Under the pieces are notes generated by a model. The model was not told the origin of the DNA. It saw only the letters and a program-made list of their open reading frames with translations, and searched no databases. From the NCBI RefSeq assembly GCF_019754295.1, contig NZ_VIRV01000005.1:1-64000 (forward strand): a DNA stretch of 64,000 nt, given 5' to 3'. Of this stretch, positions 16,171-25,086 are shown piece by piece; the stretch's first letter is position 1; every line of letters begins with the position of its first letter. Both the position numbers and the translations under genes were made by a program. Origin of the DNA: Sellimonas caecigallum. Lineage in GTDB: Bacteria > Bacillota > Clostridia > Lachnospirales > Lachnospiraceae.

Positions 16171-18435
16171 ATGATTATACGACCATTATACAGTACACTT
16201 CTATTACCGGAAGTTTCCTATTTTTTCAAAAAAGATTTCTTCTCTGGCTGGACCGATGAGCCCATCGAACCGAACACGGAGATTCTGTTTTTGTTTTTAA
16301 AAGATGATAAAGAAGATCAGGATTTTTCCGCTGCGGATTTCTATCCTATCGGTGTCTCCGCAAAAGTGGAGGCTGTCCGGGAAGATGAGAACATCCAGGT
16401 TCGCACACTGGAACGTGTGGATATCTCGGACCTGGAAATCACAGACGGCACGATTACCGCTTCCGCTTCCATCCGTCCGGAGAACGTCGATATTTCTGAG
16501 GCAGAGGAGCAGGAAGCGTTTTCCCGACTGCGGTCCACTCTCCTGAAATTTGTCCAGAACTATCAGTGGGGTCTGTGGGCAAGAGGATTTCTCCTTCAGC
16601 GCAAAAATCTAAATGATACCGCGTGCGCCCTCTCGGATTATCTGAACTTGACTGCAGATGAAAAATATGCCATCATAGCAGCCGATTCACGCAGAGAGCG
16701 GGATGAACTGATCATCAAGGCAGTCAACGAACTGATCGAGTTTATCAAAGTGTCTGATGAAGCCCAGGCTGCCCAGAAAGATGACCAGAATCAGCTTTAC
16801 AGGGAAGCTGCACTGAAAAAACAGATCGATTATCTTCAGAGAGAGCTTGATGACATGCATCCGGAGAATATCTCCGATGTAAGGAAATTTGAGAAAAAGA
16901 TCGCCCGTTCCGGGATGAACAAAGATGCCCGGCGGGAAGCAGAGAAAGTCCTGAACCGGATGCGCCAGGAAGGAAATGAAAGCCATGAATACGGCATGCT
17001 TTATGACTATCTGGATTTCGTCACATCACTTTCCTGGAAGACTCCGAAAGCCGCATCCATCGATCTGAAAAAGGCTGAGGAAATCCTCGACGAAGATCAC
17101 TACGGTCTTAAGAAAGTCAAAGAGCGTATCATCCAGCAGCTTGCCGTTATGGCTCTGAATAAAAAACAGTCTGGTTCCATCCTGCTCTTTGTCGGGGCTC
17201 CTGGAACCGGAAAGACAAGTATCGGCCAGAGCATCGCACGTGCCCTCGACCGCGCATACGTCCGCATCAGCCTGGGTGGTATCCGGGATGAAGCTGAGAT
17301 CCGCGGACATCGCCGTACATACATCGGAGCCATGCCTGGACGGATCATGGAAGGGATGAAACGAAGCGGCGCTTCCAATCCTGTCATGGTGCTGGATGAG
17401 GTAGATAAACTGGCGAAAGATTACGGCGGAGATCCGGCAAGTGCTCTTCTGGAAGTGCTGGATCCGGAACAAAACGGTACGTTTACCGACCACTATATGA
17501 ACGTACCTTACGATCTCTCCAACGTACTGTTCGTCTGTACAGCCAACACGACGGACACGATCCCGGAACCGCTTTTGAACCGTATGGAAGTCATCTCCTT
17601 CCCTGGATACACTGCGGTGGAAAAATATCACATTGCGCGCAGGCATCTCCTGCCAAAAGCACTGTCCTCCACAGGTATCAGTCCAGATATTCTTACTGTA
17701 ACGGATGATGCCATCCGCAAAATCATCGAAGAATATACGATGGAATCCGGTGTCCGGAACCTGAAAAAGCAGATCGACACCCTCTGTCGGACCGCGGCGG
17801 TCAAACTCGTCAAAGACGAAGCTGCCTGCCTTGATATCACGCCGGAAAATCTTCGTGACTACCTGGGCAGAAGCCAGCTCCACCACGAACGCCGCCTGGA
17901 AGTCGGCATTCCGGGTGTTGTGACCGGCCTTGCCTGGACGATGTCCGGAGGCGAGATTCTCTTTATTGAAAGTAAGATAACCGAAGGCAAAGGACAGCTC
18001 CTGATTACCGGACAGCTCGGAGATGTTATGAAAGAGTCTGTTCAGATTGCACTAAGCCTCGTGAAATCCCTTTTCCCGGAAGAGACAAAGATGTTGGAAA
18101 ACCAGAGTCTTCACGTCCACGTTCCAGCCGGAGCCGTCCCGAAAGACGGGCCTTCTGCCGGCATTACCATTGTGACTGCTCTTGCCTCTCTGGTAACCGG
18201 AAAAGCAGTGGATCCTCAGTACGCCATGACCGGGGAAGTTTCCCTTCGCGGCAACGTCCTGCCTATCGGCGGACTCCCGGAAAAACTGATGGCCGCCCAG
18301 CGTGCCGGCATCAGCAAGGTACTGATTCCGTATGACAATATGGAAGATCTGGAAGATGTGGCAGAGGAAGTCCGTGAAAAACTGGATATCATTCCAGTCA
18401 AAACCGTGTCTGAAGTACTGGATCTGCTCCTGTAA
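16171..18435 (+). CDS. lon: ATP-dependent Lon protease
   Basis: A 754-residue Lon serine protease that degrades misfolded and regulatory proteins. It has an N-terminal substrate domain, a coiled-coil region (about 190-260), an AAA+ module with Walker A GAPGTGKTS and Walker B VMVLDEVDKL, and a protease domain with the catalytic Ser in PKDGPSAGIT and the Lys in AGISKVLIP. The ATG at 16171 follows gcgagg; an in-frame GTG upstream lies inside the CIRCE palindrome and is rejected. Transcription is monocistronic, ending at a strong terminator. Confidence 0.95.
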   Translation: MIIRPLYSTLLLPEVSYFFKKDFFSGWTDEPIEPNTEILFLFLKDDKEDQDFSAADFYPIGVSAKVEAVREDENIQVRTLERVDISDLEITDGTITASASIRPENVDISEAEEQEAFSRLRSTLLKFVQNYQWGLWARGFLLQRKNLNDTACALSDYLNLTADEKYAIIAADSRRERDELIIKAVNELIEFIKVSDEAQAAQKDDQNQLYREAALKKQIDYLQRELDDMHPENISDVRKFEKKIARSGMNKDARREAEKVLNRMRQEGNESHEYGMLYDYLDFVTSLSWKTPKAASIDLKKAEEILDEDHYGLKKVKERIIQQLAVMALNKKQSGSILLFVGAPGTGKTSIGQSIARALDRAYVRISLGGIRDEAEIRGHRRTYIGAMPGRIMEGMKRSGASNPVMVLDEVDKLAKDYGGDPASALLEVLDPEQNGTFTDHYMNVPYDLSNVLFVCTANTTDTIPEPLLNRMEVISFPGYTAVEKYHIARRHLLPKALSSTGISPDILTVTDDAIRKIIEEYTMESGVRNLKKQIDTLCRTAAVKLVKDEAACLDITPENLRDYLGRSQLHHERRLEVGIPGVVTGLAWTMSGGEILFIESKITEGKGQLLITGQLGDVMKESVQIALSLVKSLFPEETKMLENQSLHVHVPAGAVPKDGPSAGITIVTALASLVTGKAVDPQYAMTGEVSLRGNVLPIGGLPEKLMAAQRAGISKVLIPYDNMEDLEDVAEEVREKLDIIPVKTVSEVLDLLL

Positions 18436-18466
18436 AAGCAGTTTCCTGTCACATAACGAAAACGCA

Positions 18467-18497
18467 AAAAGAGGACAGCGCGTCTGTCCTCTTTTTT
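18467..18497. terminator. Bidirectional terminator between lon and fabV
   Basis: Arms gaggacag (18471-18478) and ctgtcctc (18484-18491), with an A run before and six T after. Confidence 0.88.
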
Positions 18498-18517
18498 GTC
18501 TATCTTCTACCTGTTTT

Positions 18518-19693
18518 TTATTTACTGATACTTGGGATTTCTCTCTCCGCTTCTGTATCTGCCTCATAGTCGACATGGTCAAAAGAAAATCCAAACAGAT
18601 GGTAGAATTCTTCCCAGTATCCGTCGATATCTGCGTACTCTTTCAGATTTTCATCTGTCAGTTTGTCCCAGTATTCCTGCACTTCTCCCTGAACATCCGG
18701 ACGCATCTCCCAATCGTCAAGGCGGATTCTTCCCGGGATATCTGTCTTAGGTTCTCCTTCGATAAGTCCTCCGTTCCACAGACGTGACATCTGCTGGATC
18801 GTGTCTTCGTGGAGCCCTTTCTCTTTCATGACTTTATATAAAATAGACATGTACAGAGGCACAACCGGAATGGCGGAACTTGACTGCGTCACAACCGCTT
18901 TGTTCACAGACACATATGCAGAAACCCCTTCTTTTTCCATCTCGACAGCTGTATTGTAAAGATCTTTTTTAGCCTGTCCAATGGTTCCGTCATTGTAGAT
19001 CGGATAAGTCATCTCCGGTCCAATGTAGGAGTATGCAACTGTCCGGAAATTCTCGGAAAGGAGTCCTTTCTCTTTCAGCGCCTTAACCCAGTCTTTCCAG
19101 TCTTCTCCTCCCATCACACGGACAGTCGCCTCGACTTCTTCCGGAGTAGCTGGCTCCACAGTCTTTTCTGTCAATATATTTTTCCCCAGATCCAGGCTCT
19201 TGCTTGTAAATGTCTCGTCCACTGTCTTTAACACAGAAGTATACACTGTGCCGTCCGGCATCTGTCTGCGTGGAGCTGCCAGAGAATATACGAGAAGATC
19301 GATCTGTCCCAGATCCTGGCTGATCAGCTTAGCTGTCTCATCTTTGATCTCTTTGGAATACGCATCCCCGCAGATCGTCTTTGCATAAATTCCGTCTTCT
19401 TTGGCAAATTCTTCAAAAGCAGCTGTGTTGTACCATCCTGCCGTCGCCGTCCGGTTTCCGGATGCCGGACGCTCAAAGCAGACACCGATCGTCGGGGCGT
19501 CGTCTCCCCAGGCAGCACAGATACGGGAAGAAAGACCATATCCCGTAGAGCATCCGATGACAAGTGTCCTTTTCTTTGTCTTCGTCTGCGGCTGGCTTTT
19601 TACATACTGAATCTGCTCATATACATTTTGTCTGCATCCGTCCGGATGTGCTGTTGTACAAATAAAGTTTTTTACTCTTGGCTTTATAATCAT
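18518..19693 (-). CDS. fabV: FabV-type trans-2-enoyl-ACP/CoA reductase
   Basis: A 391-residue NADH-dependent enoyl reductase, the last step of each fatty-acid elongation cycle; FabV is naturally insensitive to triclosan in studied species. The Rossmann glycine motif is VIGCSTGYGLSSR. The Tyr and Lys of the FabV active site fit YNDGTIGQAK (Y-X8-K). The ATG at 19693 follows ggagg; an in-frame reading further upstream has no ribosome site. No other fab gene is adjacent. The related trans-2-enoyl-CoA reductase (Ter) of clostridial butyrate pathways is an alternative. Confidence 0.9.
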   Translation of the reverse strand: MIIKPRVKNFICTTAHPDGCRQNVYEQIQYVKSQPQTKTKKRTLVIGCSTGYGLSSRICAAWGDDAPTIGVCFERPASGNRTATAGWYNTAAFEEFAKEDGIYAKTICGDAYSKEIKDETAKLISQDLGQIDLLVYSLAAPRRQMPDGTVYTSVLKTVDETFTSKSLDLGKNILTEKTVEPATPEEVEATVRVMGGEDWKDWVKALKEKGLLSENFRTVAYSYIGPEMTYPIYNDGTIGQAKKDLYNTAVEMEKEGVSAYVSVNKAVVTQSSSAIPVVPLYMSILYKVMKEKGLHEDTIQQMSRLWNGGLIEGEPKTDIPGRIRLDDWEMRPDVQGEVQEYWDKLTDENLKEYADIDGYWEEFYHLFGFSFDHVDYEADTEAEREIPSISK

Positions 19694-19937
19694 TTTTTCC
19701 TCCCTGTGATCGTCATGTTCTCTTGTCCGATTCAGGACTCGCTGGAGAATCTTTCTCCATCCGATAAATTCCACTACACGCATTTTACCACAAACATGCC
19801 GCCGCGTCCATAAAATCTGAGGATTCAGGATGGAATATAGCCCAAGCCATTTTGCAGCACTGCCAGAGAACTGCCTAGGATAATTGTCCTTCATTCGTCT
19901 CGATTTTCTTTACCAACGAACATTTTTCCGAGCGCTG

Positions 19938-19946
19938 TGGTATAAT
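19938..19946 (+). promoter_or_regulatory. Extended -10 promoter for the ArsR-nitroreductase pair
   Basis: TGG-TATAAT at 19938-19946 with no good -35, as extended -10 promoters allow. The start would be near 19953. This supports the TTG at 19979 as first codon of the regulator. Confidence 0.6.
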
Positions 19947-19978
19947 GGTTTAAGTAAATGAGCGAAAGGTGTGAGAAC

Positions 19979-20344
19979 TTGCAGGATATAAAAAAATTAG
20001 CGATTGAATTCAAACAGTGCCGTAAGATACTGTTGGCTTTGGGCGATGAGAACCGTCAGCATCTCATATTGGAAATGATGCAAATGGGAGAATGCGGAGG
20101 CGTTCGAGTAGGTGCAATTACTGAAAAGACAAATCTGTCACGTCCCGCGGTGTCCCACCATCTTCAAATCCTGAAAGATGCCGGTCTTATCAAGATGCGT
20201 CGTGAAGGGACAAAAAACTATTATTATTTCGATGCAGACACGGAAGCAATGAATCAGCTTCTGCAAATGCTTACCCACGCAAAACATATTATGGAAAATC
20301 TGCCAGACAGAAGCGAAGAAAATGATAAGTGGAGGAAATATTAA
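19979..20344 (+). CDS. ArsR-family winged-helix regulator
   Basis: A regulator of about 121 residues. The recognition helix lies in LSRPAVSHHLQILKDAG, followed by the wing (MRREGTKNYYYF). No obvious metal-binding Cys pair is visible, so it may sense something other than a metal. I chose TTG at 19979, seven bases after aaaggtg; an ATG at 19958 lies only about five bases from the predicted transcription start. Its stop overlaps the start of the nitroreductase gene (TAATG), so it probably controls that gene and itself. Confidence 0.82.
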   Translation: MQDIKKLAIEFKQCRKILLALGDENRQHLILEMMQMGECGGVRVGAITEKTNLSRPAVSHHLQILKDAGLIKMRREGTKNYYYFDADTEAMNQLLQMLTHAKHIMENLPDRSEENDKWRKY

Positions 20345-21009
20345 TGGAAATAATGGACGCAATGAAAAACAGGCATAGTGTTCGCCAGTATACAGACAGA
20401 CCGATCGAAACAAAGATCCTGACAGAGCTGCAGGCGGAAATAGATGCATGTAACCGAGAAGGAAATCTGCACATCCAGCTTGTGAAAAATGAGCCTAAGG
20501 CATTTGACGGTTTTATGGCTCATTACGGAAAATTCAGCGGTGTCACAAATTATATCGCATTGATCGGTCCAAAAAGCAGCAGGCTTGACGAACTCTGCGG
20601 TTATTACGGCGAAAGACTGGTGTTAAAAGCGCAGCAGCTTGGATTGAACACCTGTTGGGTTGCAATGACTTACAAGAAAGTCTCCGGTGCGTACGAAGTC
20701 AGAAAGGGAGAAAAACTGACCGTCGTCATTTCGCTTGGATACGGAAAAAGCCAGGGATCCGCACGCAAATCAAAGTCCGCGGAAGCTGTAAGCAATATCC
20801 GTTCTGATTCTCCTAGATGGTTTAAAGCAGGGGTCGAAGCAGCGCTCCTCGCCCCTACAGCTATCAATCAACAGAAATTTACACTTACCTGCCATGGCAG
20901 TACGGTATCTGCAAAAGCGGGAAATGGCTTTTACACCAAAATAGATTTGGGTATTGTAAAATATCATTTTGAAATCGGTGCCGGAAAAGAGAATTTCGAC
21001 TGGAAGTAA
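20344..21009 (+). CDS. Nitroreductase-family protein
   Basis: A 221-residue FMN-dependent oxidoreductase of the TM1586-like nitroreductase type. The N-terminal MKNRHSVRQYTDRPI is the FMN phosphate-binding signature, and a second half-domain begins near WFKAGVEAALLAPTAINQQKF. Such proteins reduce nitro compounds, quinones or flavins with NAD(P)H. The ATG at 20344 follows ggagg and overlaps the regulator stop. Substrate unknown. Confidence 0.85.
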   Translation: MEIMDAMKNRHSVRQYTDRPIETKILTELQAEIDACNREGNLHIQLVKNEPKAFDGFMAHYGKFSGVTNYIALIGPKSSRLDELCGYYGERLVLKAQQLGLNTCWVAMTYKKVSGAYEVRKGEKLTVVISLGYGKSQGSARKSKSAEAVSNIRSDSPRWFKAGVEAALLAPTAINQQKFTLTCHGSTVSAKAGNGFYTKIDLGIVKYHFEIGAGKENFDWK

Positions 21010-21035
21010 TGAAAAAACAGATTCCGCTTACATCA

Positions 21036-21076
21036 CAAGTCCGGGCTGGCTTTGCCACCCCGGACTTGTAGTTTTT
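21036..21076. terminator. Terminator after the nitroreductase gene
   Basis: Ten-base arms caagtccggg (21036-21045) and cccggacttg (21059-21068), then a run of five T. Confidence 0.85.
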
Positions 21077-21265
21077 ACAGGCTCTCTTTAAATATTTCAA
21101 TGATCTCGCTGCGGCTAAGTGCCTTATATCCGCCTGTCATAGGAAGTGTGACATCCGCATAGTTTTCCAGCATATCTTCACTGGCGCCAAGTTCTGTGAT
21201 GTTCATCACTGCACCCAATGCTCTCATCCAGTCTTCCATCGCTGCAAGACCTATATAGTTCTTTT
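21075..21265 (-). pseudogene. C-terminal remnant of an iron-containing alcohol dehydrogenase
   Basis: About 60 codons in the frame that ends at 21075 read IGLAAMEDWMRALG followed by MNITELGASEDMLE, then GGYKALSRSEIIEIFKESL. This matches the C-terminal helices of butanol-dehydrogenase-type Fe alcohol dehydrogenases. All of the nucleotide and iron-binding parts are missing. The upstream sequence is the end of an HD-domain gene in another frame, so a deletion joined the two. Confidence 0.7.
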
Positions 21266-21855
21266 CCCATCTTCTCCTCAAAATATTGTTTCAATTCCAT
21301 GTTTCGGTCCCATTTTTCCTGCGGGTAATAACCATATCTGCTCTTTACATCGTTCATCCGCTCTTCCAGCGTCACGATGCCGTCCGCCACAGCGATGGAA
21401 TCACACAGCTGAATCAGATAATCATAATCGTCGTACTCCATCGTTTCCAGCATCCTTCTAAGTGTCTCCTGCTTTTCTTCTGATATGTCAAACTTTCCAA
21501 TGTAATCTTCTATTTTTTTCAGATTGAAAGAATGAGAAAGAGCCGTCCTCGCAGCTTTCTCGTAACCAAGATCCATCAGGTAACGGTACCCATCATAGAC
21601 ATGTGACAGGTGGCCGACGCCAAACCGCCGCCCAATATCGTGCAGCAATCCACATACATAAGCCTTTTCCTCATCTATACCATCACATTGTGCCGCGATT
21701 TTCCCGGCCGCTTCGGCTGCGTATTCGCTGTGCCGGATCCACGATCCCGGATTCCTCCTTCCTGCCTCTTCGAGCAGTGCTCGGGCCTCACGAACAGATG
21801 GAATACCATCTTTTCGTTCTTTGCAAGTATCTCCCTCTTGTCCCCTGTCATTCAT
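21178..21855 (-). CDS. HD-domain phosphohydrolase, C-terminus altered by fusion
   Basis: A metal-dependent phosphohydrolase of the HD superfamily. The residues visible are H of WIRHSEYAAEAA, HD of CGLLHDIGRRFG, and the later D of LCDSIAVADG. The ATG at 21855 was preferred for its upstream gagg. The HD fold looks complete to about residue 200 (EEKMGKELY). The final 20 or so residues are read out of frame from an alcohol dehydrogenase remnant and are unlikely to be native. It may still be active. Substrate unknown. Confidence 0.7.
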   Translation of the reverse strand: MNDRGQEGDTCKERKDGIPSVREARALLEEAGRRNPGSWIRHSEYAAEAAGKIAAQCDGIDEEKAYVCGLLHDIGRRFGVGHLSHVYDGYRYLMDLGYEKAARTALSHSFNLKKIEDYIGKFDISEEKQETLRRMLETMEYDDYDYLIQLCDSIAVADGIVTLEERMNDVKSRYGYYPQEKWDRNMELKQYFEEKMGKELYRSCSDGRLDESIGCSDEHHRTWRQ

Positions 21856-21936
21856 CTTGCTTGTCCTCTTTTCATTTTCCTGTATATACGAAACTGATTC
21901 ACACTTCTGATCTTCCAATCAGAAGAAGTCAACTCT

Positions 21937-22362
21937 TTATACTCCATCCATTTCACTTGACATTTTTATAAATCCGCAGCACCCAATTTCAGACATATTC
22001 TGAAAACCTAATGATTTGTAAAATCTTATGGTTTTCTGGGTATTATCAGTTGCCAACTCTATTTGGCGGACATGACGGAACCGTTCCAAAACCTGTTGTA
22101 CCAACACGGTTCCAATTCCCTTTCTCTGATATTCCGGAAAAACCAAAAGATCTTGTATAAAAATAATCGTATACCCATCGCCAACTACACGAACAATTCC
22201 TAAAAGCTTGTCATCTTCATATGCAGCCAGAATCAGGAGAGAGTTTTCGAATCCTTTTTTTAAAACACCCGGATGGTCTGTGTATGCAGTCCAGCCTACA
22301 CTGGAATACAATGTTAAAATTTCCTCTTCATTGTAAGACGAATATTCTCTAACTTCCATCAT
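21937..22362 (-). CDS. GNAT-family N-acetyltransferase
   Basis: A 141-residue acetyl-CoA-dependent N-acetyltransferase. The pyrophosphate-binding motif A is FPEYQRKGIGTVLV, and the following strand and helix end in YKSLGFQNM. The ATG at 22362 follows ggagg. The acceptor is unknown. It lies 23 bases downstream of the LysR gene in the same direction. Confidence 0.88.
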   Translation of the reverse strand: MMEVREYSSYNEEEILTLYSSVGWTAYTDHPGVLKKGFENSLLILAAYEDDKLLGIVRVVGDGYTIIFIQDLLVFPEYQRKGIGTVLVQQVLERFRHVRQIELATDNTQKTIRFYKSLGFQNMSEIGCCGFIKMSSEMDGV

Positions 22363-22384
22363 AATTTTCCTCCATATTTTCTCT

Positions 22385-23275
22385 TTATATATCCAAGGCA
22401 GTCAAGTTTTCTTTTGCACACTGTATAAATGCTTTCAATGCCGGATTCCCTTGCAACGATTTGTAGTATATACCAAAAGATACCTGATCTACATCTTTTA
22501 ATGGAATTCTGGAAATCAGGGGCGTATCCGGCACCAGGAAATCCGGCAGGACAGAGATCCCATATCCTGCTTTGACAAGAACGGTAATCGCTTCTGCCGA
22601 TTCGCAAAAATAAAATTCGGAAGGCGGACGTTCTCCCATGAGCTGCCCCTGTGTCTGGGCAATGGAAAGCATTCCTTTTGGCGGTACAAACAGCACGAAG
22701 CGTTCTTCTTTTATATCACACAGACGTAATTCTTTTTGGCCGGCCAGAGAGTGGCTTCCAGAACAGATACACACCATAGGAACCTTTGCAACTTCCTTGT
22801 AGAGAGCATTGATCTTCACATTTGCGGACTCTTTGAATCCTACGACCGCGTCCAGATCTCCCTCCTCCAACATCCGGTAAATATGCTGGAATGGAATTTC
22901 CTGAAGCCGAGGATGCAGCTCAGGGCGGATTGTACGCAGCGTTTCCAGTGTATCAGCCAGCAAAAACATACAAGGGAAATTGTAGCACCCGATTGAAAGG
23001 GTTTCGATGTTTCCTCCTGCCACACCACCAAATCGCTTTTTTGCCCGGTCCGAAATCGCCACGATCTGTTTGGCGTCCCACAAAAATACTTTGCCTTCAT
23101 CTGTCAGTTTGACAGACCGTGTCGTGCGCTGAAACAGTTTTACATTCAATTCCTTTTCCAGTGACTGAATCTGCTGACTGACCGCCGGATGTGTCACATG
23201 CAGCTGCTTGGCTGCCTGTGCAAAATTGAGATATTCCGCGACAGCCAGGAAACAGGAAAGCTGAAACGTATTCAT
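22385..23275 (-). CDS. LysR-family transcriptional regulator
   Basis: A 296-residue regulator. The winged helix (about residues 3-60) includes FAQAAKQLHVTHPAVSQQIQ; the ligand-binding domain covers about 90-290. The ATG at 23275 follows agaggtgat. It is divergent from the ABC exporter genes, and the shared 157-base intergenic region contains an interrupted dyad (ctttc-aataa-gaaag, 23336-23350), so regulation of the exporter is likely but unproven. Confidence 0.88.
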   Translation of the reverse strand: MNTFQLSCFLAVAEYLNFAQAAKQLHVTHPAVSQQIQSLEKELNVKLFQRTTRSVKLTDEGKVFLWDAKQIVAISDRAKKRFGGVAGGNIETLSIGCYNFPCMFLLADTLETLRTIRPELHPRLQEIPFQHIYRMLEEGDLDAVVGFKESANVKINALYKEVAKVPMVCICSGSHSLAGQKELRLCDIKEERFVLFVPPKGMLSIAQTQGQLMGERPPSEFYFCESAEAITVLVKAGYGISVLPDFLVPDTPLISRIPLKDVDQVSFGIYYKSLQGNPALKAFIQCAKENLTALDI

Positions 23276-23352
23276 TGTATCACCTCTTTTGATTAGTAAG
23301 GTTTTCTTTCCAATATTAACACTTTCTAAATTCACTTTCAATAAGAAAGCCG

Positions 23353-23396
23353 TATAATATTATTTAGGCGGACGCCCGGGACCGAACGGTCCGCCT
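23353..23396 (+). promoter_or_regulatory. Exporter promoter -10 and 5'-end hairpin
   Basis: TATAAT at 23353-23358 places the transcript start near 23365. The first transcribed bases then form an eight-base stem, aggcggac (23366-23373) with gtccgcct (23389-23396). No T run follows, so it looks like a 5' stabilising structure or an operator rather than a terminator. Confidence 0.5.
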
Positions 23397-23432
23397 CTAA
23401 AAATCAATGGAAACGAAATTGGAGGAAAGCAT

Positions 23433-25084
23433 ATGATTAAAACACTGTTGGCGCAGGTAACGCAATACAAATCTGCTTCCATCCTTGCGCCGGTTTTTAC
23501 AGCGGGAGAGGTATTGATGGAAGTGCTGATCCCCTTTGTTACCGCCTCAATCATTGACAAGGGAATTGAAGCGGGAAATATTCATCAAGTTTATTTTTAT
23601 GGCGGCATTATGCTTGCCATGGCATTTTTGAGCCTGATGTTCGGCATCCTGGCAGGACGATATGCCGCAAAGGCCTCCTCCGGCCTGACCTGCAACTTGC
23701 GGGATGGTATTTACGAAAAAGTACAGACCTTTGCCTTTTCCAATATCGACAAGTACAGTACCGCCGGTCTGGTTACCCGTATGACTACCGATGTGACCAA
23801 TGTACAGAACGCCTATCAGATGATTTTGCGGATCGCTGTCAGAGCTCCGTTGATGCTGGTCTGCAGCATGGTCATGTGTTTTTTTATCAGCGTAAAGCTA
23901 AGTACGATTTTTTTGGCGGCCATTGTGATTTTGGCCGCAGCTCTGATTTTCATCATGCTCCGCACCACAAAGGTATTCAACGAAGTATTCCGTAAATACG
24001 ACGATCTGAACGCCAGCGTACAAGAAAATGTCTCTGCTATACGGGTCGTAAAAGCATTTGTGCGGGAAGATTACGAAAACAGCAAGTTCCAAAAAGCAGC
24101 GGAAAAACTCTACCGTCTTTTCGTCAAGGCAGAAAGTACCCTGGCCCTGAACAACCCGGTAATGATGCTGGTAGTCTATGGCTGCATCTTGGCTGTGTCC
24201 TGGTTTGGCGCACACTTCATCGTAGCAGGCGACTTGTCCACCGGCAATCTTACCAGCCTGTTCAGCTATGTAATGAGCGTATTGATGTCCCTGATGATGC
24301 TCTCTATGATTTTTGTGATGATTACTATGAGCGCTGCCAGCGGACGCCGGATCACTGAAGTTCTGAATGAGGCTCCCGATATGACCGATCCTGCACAGCC
24401 AAAAAGATCGGTATTATTGGCGGCACTGGATGCGGCAAGTCCAGTCTGGTCAGCCTGATCAGCCGTCTGTATGATGTGGACAGCGGAAGCGTCTGCGTAG
24501 GAGGCGAGGATGTCCGCTCTTACGATATGGAAGTGCTGAGAAACCAGGTAGCTGTGGTACTTCAGAAGAATGTGCTGTTCTCCGGTACCATTTTAGATAA
24601 TCTTCGCTGGGGCAAGGAGGACGCTACCGAGGAAGAGTGTGCTGAGGCTTGTCATCTGGCTTGTGCCGATGAATTTATTGAGCGTTTTCCTGACGGATAC
24701 AACACCTGGATCGATCAGGGTGGCAGCAATGTCTCCGGCGGTCAGAAGCAGAGGCTTTGTATCGCCCGTGCTCTTTTGAAAAAACCTAAGGTTCTGATTT
24801 TGGACGATTCCACCAGTGCCGTGGATACGTCCACCGATGCGAAGATCCGCGAAGCCTTTACAAAAAAGATTCCAGGCACCACAAAGCTGATCGTGGCACA
24901 GAGGATCTCCAGTGTGCAGGATGCAGACCGTATTCTTGTCCTGGAAAACGGAACCGTCAGCGGATTTGACACCCTTGCAAATCTTTTGAAAACCAATCCG
25001 ATTTACCGTGAAATTTACGAAGCGCAGACCCAGGGCGGCGGAGATTTTGATCAGCCCGTCCTGAATGGAAAGGGTGGTGTTTAG
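23433..25084 (+). pseudogene. ABC exporter half-transporter disrupted by an interdomain deletion
   Basis: First half of a heterodimeric exporter of the YheI/YheH kind. The membrane domain reads from 23433 to about 24400 (ending near RITEVLNEAPDMTDPAQP). The ATP-binding domain resumes in the -1 frame directly at KIGIIGGTGCGKSS (Walker A) and runs to 25084 with VSGGQKQRL and VLILDDSTSAVD. The linker and first strands of the ATPase, including the aromatic A-loop, roughly 45-50 codons, are missing. As read, translation stops at 24458, soon after the junction. The equivalent linker is present in the downstream partner. Confidence 0.8.
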
Positions 25085-25086
25085 AT

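Noticed and set aside
24395-24460. Programmed -1 frameshift in the ABC exporter
   Set aside because: The ccaaaaag site is weak, and even a shifted product would lack the linker and A-loop, so a deletion is the better account.
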